Assembly (NCBI GenBank): GCA_004335635.1
Contig: QAXH01001943.1
Coordinates: 285 to 11,587, forward strand
DNA: 11,303 nt
Source of the DNA: Chloromonas sp. AAM2
Lineage: Eukaryota; Chlorophyta; Chlorophyceae; Chlamydomonadales; Chlamydomonadaceae
Direction: 5' to 3'
The notes beneath the pieces are model-generated. The model was not told the origin of the DNA, did not search any database, and was given only the letters and a program-made list of their open reading frames with translations. A program made the position numbers and the translations under genes. How positions within the stretch are numbered: position 1 is the first letter of the stretch; each line of letters starts with the position of its first letter. Shown in pieces: positions 7,376 to 11,303 of the stretch.

Positions 7376-9737
7376 CTGTCCCAGTGCAGCTGGCTGACCG
7401 GCTGCACCGACAGCCTGAACCGTGTGAACAGCGGCATGCCCTCCAACATCCCGCCGGGGCCGCTGTGCCGCCTCAACTCCTCAAGGGTCAGGAAGCGGGG
7501 CAGGGGGGATTCGAGCTGGACGTCCACCATGTCCCACCGGGGGTTGTCAGGCGTGCTGCGGCCACGCACGCACGCAAGCAGAACACATGGTTAGCAAGTG
7601 CGGCAAGAGCCAGGCATGCACAACAAGTGCCACTTCTGCATCTATCCACCAGCAATACGTGCACAACTGTCTTGCGTGTCTTAGTAGCATGCAAAAGACC
7701 TTTCTTTCTAGTTTCTAGCCAGGATGGCCTGACGAGTGCGCTTCTACTGACCTTTCCCTGTATTGTACACCATGTGACATCGTGGTATGATATGAATCAC
7801 AGAGGGGCAACGCTGAAGTGCGAGCAGTGCCTATCTTGCCTTTTTGCGTCATAGTACGGGCTCTTCGGGTCCCAGGCTGTGTGGTCAGGGTACGCCAGCC
7901 TGGCCACCTGAAGGGGCAGGGTGTGCTTGTCACATGGGCAGCACTGCCAATCCAAGGAGGCACAGCGTCGGGACAGGGTGTGCTTGTCACATGGGCAGCA
8001 CCACCAATCCAAGGAGGGACATGGCATGGCAGAACAACAGAACGGACAGATTTGCCACAACCGCCACACTTGCCACACATGTGGGGATTGCCACAGGAAT
8101 GCCAACCTTGCAAGAGTTGCAAATGTCAGGAGACAGGAAGCCACATGGACTAAAGATCTGTCGTTCAACCCGTGCTACTGACACAGCACGGCCTAGCACG
8201 TGACATGCAAGGAAAGTGCGGCAGCTACCAGACATGGTGATCGCGTCTCTGCACACAAGGATCTTGTTTTAAGGATCTTATTACCTTTACAATGCCGGCA
8301 ATGCCCGGGATCTTGCAACTCGAGTAGTAGAACAGTATCCGGTCCCCTCTGTATGGCATGAAGGTACACTGGTACTGGGCCAGCCATGCTGTGATACCAT
8401 GCAACGTGCAGCCTACCACCTGATCACACTCTACCATGCTGGGGACGGTGATTTCCCTATCAACAGCCTGATAGGTGCTCTGTTCTACCAACAGTTTTAG
8501 AACTAGTTGAAGGTGCTCTGTGCTGCAGCCACAGCAGCGGTTTTTTTACTGCACTCGCCGTGATTTTACTCACATTTTCATCCGGCGCATTAAGTTCCGT
8601 GCCTGGTAGTTTCGGACGCCTGCATCAGCATGAGACCATGCTACAGCTGAAAGGCACCTGGTTAGATGCAGGCAGTAGACTGACACATGAACCCTGAACA
8701 CTACGCATGCCGCGTGCGCACTGGTAGGCATGCCGCATGCACACTGTGCCACATGCCACATGCGCACTGTGCCACATGCCACGCCTGCTGCCGGCCAGAA
8801 CGCACAAGCCCTCTCCCCGCATGCCCCACCCTTGTGCTGTGCTTGGGGTTAACTTCATTGTGCCAGGCCAACCCTGTTCTTCTGTCTAGTGTGCTGTGTA
8901 CAGCAGCCCGGCCCCAGGCATGCAGCACCCTTTGCATTGATGGGCAGACAGCCTCTGCCACCTTGCTCCACAAGCAACACCTGATCGTCCGCTTGTCGGC
9001 CAAGAGCCGTCCCCATGCGCACCTCATGCAACACATTGTCAACCGACATGCAACAAGAACATGCAATGACTATACGCAATGGCCATATGCAACAGCAACA
9101 TGTATGATTCGCCCGCCCCTGTCCTTGCCTCACCATCCCAGCACCAAGTGTTGTCCGGCTTGGTCTTCAGGATCTCAAGGCTAAGCTCCTCTGGTTCGTT
9201 CTTCATCAGCCACAGCCCTGTCACCTCCATGCTGGTGGGTACCTGACCTGCCTCACTCTCCTTGGCATCAGCAGCACCCTCAGCTGCTGCATCCTTCATC
9301 TTCTTGGTACGACCCTTGGATGCTGCTGTCTTCACCGCAGAAGGCTCATCTGTGGCTGCTTTTGCCGGCTGTTTTCTGGGCTTACGAGCTGGCTTTTCAG
9401 TAGCAGATACTTCCTTGTCTGAATCTGCAGGAGGCTGGTCTGTCTGGTCCTTTGCAGGCGCCTGACTAGGCTGCTTCCTGCGCTTTGCTGCTGGCTGTTC
9501 AGTAGCAGCTGTTTCCTTGGCTGATAATACAGGAGGCTCGGCTGTCTGGTCCTTTGCAGGCGCCTTGCTAGGTTGCTTCCTACGCTTTGGGGCTGGCTGT
9601 TCAGCATTATGTGCCGGTTGTGGGTCTTCCTGGTCAGCAAGTTCCACCCTTTTGCTTGACTTGGAGGCGACCCTCTTGGCTACTGTGCTATCACTACCGC
9701 TGGCATCGGCTACAGCTTTTGATCCTCGTTTCTGCAT
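7321..9737 (-). CDS. THYN1: EVE-domain nuclear protein, THYN1 (thymocyte nuclear protein 1) family, complete, five exons
   Basis: EVE domains have a PUA/ASCH/YTH-like fold, and THYN1 proteins are nuclear and linked to reading modified cytosines. Exons, in - strand order, are 9737-9134, 8619-8574, 8348-8285, 7907-7840 and 7555-7321. Junction phases (1, 2, 0, 2) all match and yield 338 residues ending in TAA. The EVE domain covers about residues 175-325: WLMKNEPEE (176 on), TWCWDG|VRNYQARN (198-210, across intron 1), FYYSSCKIPGIAG (223-235), AYPDHTAWD (243-251), PDNPRWDMVDVQ (263-274) and PLFTRFRLSVQPVS (302-315). These are the THYN1 family signatures. The first ~170 residues are Lys/Ala/Pro-rich with a 34-residue repeat and look disordered and nuclear-targeted. 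The start ATG (9737-9735) sits in a GACACCATG context with an in-frame TGA 12 nt upstream. The fourth intron begins with GC, not GT. The C-terminal tail lies inside a minisatellite. No TGTAA was seen close downstream. Confidence 0.93.
7556..7839 (-). other. GC-AG intron (intron 4 of the THYN1-like gene)
   Basis: On the - strand the exon ends ...GACGCAAAAAG and the intron begins GCAAGA. The acceptor is GGCCGCAG at 7563-7556. The junction codon AG|C gives Ser and joins YYDAK to STPDNPRWDMVDVQ, matching the family without a gap. No GT donor nearby keeps the frame and the conserved residues. AG|GCAAG is the usual extended consensus of GC-type donors handled by the major spliceosome. Confidence 0.85.
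7913..8017. repeat. 57-bp tandem repeat (~1.7 copies) in intron 3 of the THYN1-like gene
   Basis: GTGTGCTTGTCACATGGGCA starts at 7921 and again at 7978. Similarity runs through CCAATCCAAGGAGG in both copies. It begins right beside the exon 4 acceptor (7908) of the - strand gene. Confidence 0.85.
8707..8785. repeat. 23-bp tandem repeat (~3.4 copies) in intron 1 of the THYN1-like gene
   Basis: Copies begin with ATGCC at 8707, 8730, 8753 and 8776 (partial). The 8730 and 8753 copies differ at two positions (ATGCCGCATGCACACTGTGC against ATGCCACATGCGCACTGTGC), and the first copy is more diverged. Confidence 0.85.
9354..9602 (-). repeat. 102-bp coding repeat (34 residues, ~2.4 copies) in the N-terminus of the EVE protein
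   Basis: Residues 46-79 and 80-113 are two copies of a 34-residue unit, and a decayed third starts at 114. Each begins E(Q/K)PA and carries a basic core (KRRKQPSKAPAKDQT, KRRKQPSQAPAKDQT, then RKPRKQPAKAA) followed by an acidic/Ser stretch. The DNA copies are also very similar, so the duplication looks fairly recent. The basic cores resemble nuclear localisation signals and, loosely, AT-hooks (basic-Pro clusters), but lack the RGRP core of a true AT-hook. Confidence 0.9.
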
Positions 9738-10313
9738 GGTGTCAAATCAGTTAGTAAATGAACTGGTCCTGCCTGTACTGACACCGGCATGCATGCACGA
9801 CCAGCCCATCGCTACCGGCAGCATGCCTGTGCATGGCCCAGTCAGAGGTAAAACTGACAGTAGATTGTGACGTGCAGCAGCCGTGTTTGCTCAGATGCTC
9901 TTCAGATGCCGACACCTGCAACTTACTGGTGCCATGCGAGGCCAGCCCGTGCACTGAAGACAGAATCGCCTTGAGCCTCTGAGCACAGTTGCTGTTTGTC
10001 CGCCAATCGCCACCAGTTGCATGAACTTGCAGAATCTGATGTTTAGGGTTTGTGTTCTTGCTCTTGCATCGTGATTAGGCCCTCCAATTGATCTGCACGA
10101 TCTGAATAACGGAAGTTTCTTACCTAGTTTCGCACTGCACCATTGCGCGTTTGGAAATGAAAAACGTGCACACCAGCAACCAACAACCGACAGGTTGTAC
10201 AGGGAGACAAAAGGATTTGCAATGTTTTGCCAGGTCTGGAGCACTGCTCTTGTATGCCCCGCCTACTTGGAACAGGCTGTGTCGGAGGTGTACTCATGAG
10301 GTGTACTCAGTAG
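9738..10313. other. 5' flank of the THYN1-like gene, no other gene recognised
   Basis: The region should hold the promoter and 5' UTR of the - strand gene. I see no clear TATA box and no conserved coding segment on either strand. A short + frame from the ATG at 10157 to 10405 has no recognisable features. Confidence 0.45.
10041..10052 (-). promoter_or_regulatory. Telo-box-like motif upstream of the THYN1-like gene
   Basis: On the - strand this reads CAAACCCTAAAC, containing the plant telo-box AAACCCTAA, about 300 nt upstream of the ATG. Telo-boxes occur in plant promoters of growth and chromatin genes. One copy here may be chance. Confidence 0.25.
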
Positions 10314-10712
10314 TGGCCCATTCATGCATTCAAACCGCTGACTCCCCAGGGACAGGCCCCATGGCTTCCAAACCGTGGGGAACGCGTTTTTCAGAGCCCT
10401 TGTAGGTCAGGCTCCTGTACCGTGCTTGCAAAGTTAACAGGCCTTGCCGGCACCACAAAAAAAAGATGTTTGCCAGTTCTGGGACAATTCTGGAAGTACC
10501 ACTGGAACCGGTGTTGTAAGTGTCCGTTGTGTGGATCAAGTGTCAACCTGGGGTCGCAATTTGCTGTGCGTGGTTCTCACAGGGACTGTGGCCACACTGT
10601 GTGTGTCAGGAAAACATGTACCAACGAGCAGTATATGGCAGACCAGAGAGCGTTTACTGCTTTGCAAGCAGCAGCGGCTAAGGCAGTCGAGACCGGTGCA
10701 GTTTCTGAGTAG
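10314..10712 (+). CDS. Possible terminal exon of an unidentified gene with a Cys/His cluster
   Basis: I do not recognise this protein. The + frame is open from 10314 (after a TAG at 10311) to a TAG at 10710-10712. It has no ATG before 10635, so if real it is a 3' exon entered by splicing. Candidate acceptors are CAG at 10349, 10394, 10410 and 10440. The second half reads as plausible protein: RCCKCPLCGSS, then SHRDCGHTVCVRKTC, then an Ala-rich helix (QAAAAKAV). The order C-x2-C, 15 residues, then C-x-H-x2-C-x4-C recalls the first half of a RING-type zinc finger, but the later ligands are missing. A TGTAA (10739-10743) lies 27 nt after the stop, as expected of an algal 3' UTR. No upstream exon could be tied to it. 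It could instead be a fragment of a transposon-related gene or a chance frame. Confidence 0.3.
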   Translation, partial: WPIHAFKPLTPQGQAPWLPNRGERVFQSPCRSGSCTVLAKLTGLAGTTKKRCLPVLGQFWKYHWNRCCKCPLCGSSVNLGSQFAVRGSHRDCGHTVCVRKTCTNEQYMADQRAFTALQAAAAKAVETGAVSE

Positions 10713-10738
10713 GCAGCCTGGTCTCGTTCAGTAGACAG

Positions 10739-10743
10739 TGTAA
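10739..10743 (+). promoter_or_regulatory. Possible TGTAA poly(A) signal after the 10314-10712 frame
   Basis: TGTAA is the usual polyadenylation signal of Chlorophyceae. It stands 27 nt after the TAG of the Cys/His frame. A 5-nt motif occurs often by chance, so the support is weak. Confidence 0.25.
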
Positions 10744-10870
10744 TTAATGGCTGTTGCTCAGTCCTTCCCTTAGGGTACTACGGATGTGACAACTTATCGA
10801 GACTCATGGGATGTGTGGATGAGACTCAGATGCTTACCGAGTATGCCCCATGAGCCAAGCCATGAGCCAG

Positions 10871-10917
10871 TAGGGTAAGGTTAGGGTTAGGGCACAGCCT
10901 AGTAGGGTAGGGTTTTG
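10871..10917 (+). repeat. Interstitial telomere-like repeats
   Basis: TAGGGTAAGGTTAGGGTTAG followed by GG, then TAGGGTAGGG, gives two perfect TTAGGG units with degenerate flanking ones. It is too short and too internal to be a chromosome end. Confidence 0.5.
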
Positions 10918-11134
10918 AGTCTGGATTTTCCAGCCCTCCCAGCTCCCCGAGCGTTGCCACCATTACTCACAAGGTACGCAATGCGTGCTCAGCCAGGGTA
11001 GAGAGGCTGAGCATGAGCACACCAGCGTTCCCCAAGAACGCACGATCCTCACAGCGCCCATGCTGGGCATCAGGGCAGGGCCTTGCAGGGCTTCAGAGCA
11101 CGAGTCAAACAGCTGGTGAAATGAACGTGACATT

Positions 11135-11189
11135 AGGGGTGTCCACCATTTGGCACCGCTTCGGCGACCATATTACAAATGGCACCCCT
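11135..11189. repeat. Bulged inverted repeat
   Basis: AGGGGTG (11135-11141) and CCATTTG (11146-11152) pair with CAAATGG (11176-11182) and CACCCCT (11183-11189). This makes a 14-bp stem with a 4-nt bulge on the left arm and a 23-nt spacer. It could be a small element remnant. Confidence 0.65.
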
Positions 11190-11303
11190 GTCGATTCCCA
11201 CTGCAGGCCCAGCTTGTGTTCCCAGTTGAAGAGGGAAGCCTCAAAGCCTCTTGGTGACACGACACGAGTATTACAGATAGTCCTCGGTGCTGAGACCGGG
11301 CAG

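Larger units (their letters stand above)
10713..11303. other. Right-end region, no gene recognised
   Basis: It holds the telomere-like units and the bulged inverted repeat. CATGAGCCA recurs near 10850 and 10861. No coding frame with a recognisable motif was found. Confidence 0.45.

Noticed and set aside
7121..7854. + strand frames of 157 and 197 codons
   Set aside because: They cover the 86-bp array and the antisense of exon 5, with no family motifs.
8687..9184. 165-codon + strand frame
   Set aside because: It lies in intron 1 of the THYN1-like gene over the 23-bp repeats and resembles nothing known.
9262..9870. + strand open frames opposite exon 1 of the THYN1-like gene
   Set aside because: They are antisense shadows of a Lys/Ala/Pro-rich coding exon; the - strand reading matches a known family and splices correctly.
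1..11303. tRNA, rRNA or transposase genes
   Set aside because: No T-arm/anticodon-arm pattern, conserved rRNA segment, reverse transcriptase or transposase motif was seen by eye on either strand; a covariance-model scan was not possible.

Overview
The window is nuclear DNA from a eukaryote, most likely a green alga (Chlorophyta, possibly Chlamydomonadales). The grounds are two genes broken up by many short to medium introns, gene bodies and introns full of minisatellites, TGTAA motifs (the green-algal poly(A) signal) shortly after two stop codons, and proteins closest to plant/algal and animal families. The clade is an inference; no organism-specific marker is present.

There are two confident genes, arranged tail to tail. 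(1) On the + strand, 419-4638 holds the last nine exons of an actin-related protein 3 gene (ARP3). The 5' end lies upstream of the window. All intron phases agree and give 362 residues ending at a TGA. The protein is clearly of the Arp3 type but is divergent in the nucleotide pocket and has a ~60-residue insertion. (2) On the - strand, 9737 down to 7321 holds a complete five-exon gene for a 338-residue EVE-domain protein of the THYN1 (thymocyte nuclear protein 1) family. It has a long basic N-terminus with a 34-residue repeat. One of its introns is of the GC-AG class.

Between the two 3' ends, 4639-7320 has no recognisable gene. It holds a 17-bp minisatellite containing TGTAA, a 42-nt near-perfect palindrome followed by a second inverted repeat, a 25-bp duplication, and a degenerate ~86-bp tandem array that runs into the last codons of the THYN1-like gene. 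Upstream of that gene, 10314-10712 is an open + strand frame with a Cys/His cluster and a TGTAA 27 nt after its stop. It may be the terminal exon of an unidentified gene. The rest of the right end (10713-11303) has interstitial telomere-like TTAGGG units and a bulged inverted repeat but no gene.

The two main genes have no evident functional link: one belongs to the actin-nucleating Arp2/3 family, the other to a family of nuclear readers of modified bases. The most distinctive features are the altered Arp3 nucleotide site, the repeat-built N-terminus and minisatellite-encoded C-terminus of the EVE protein, and the GC-AG intron.
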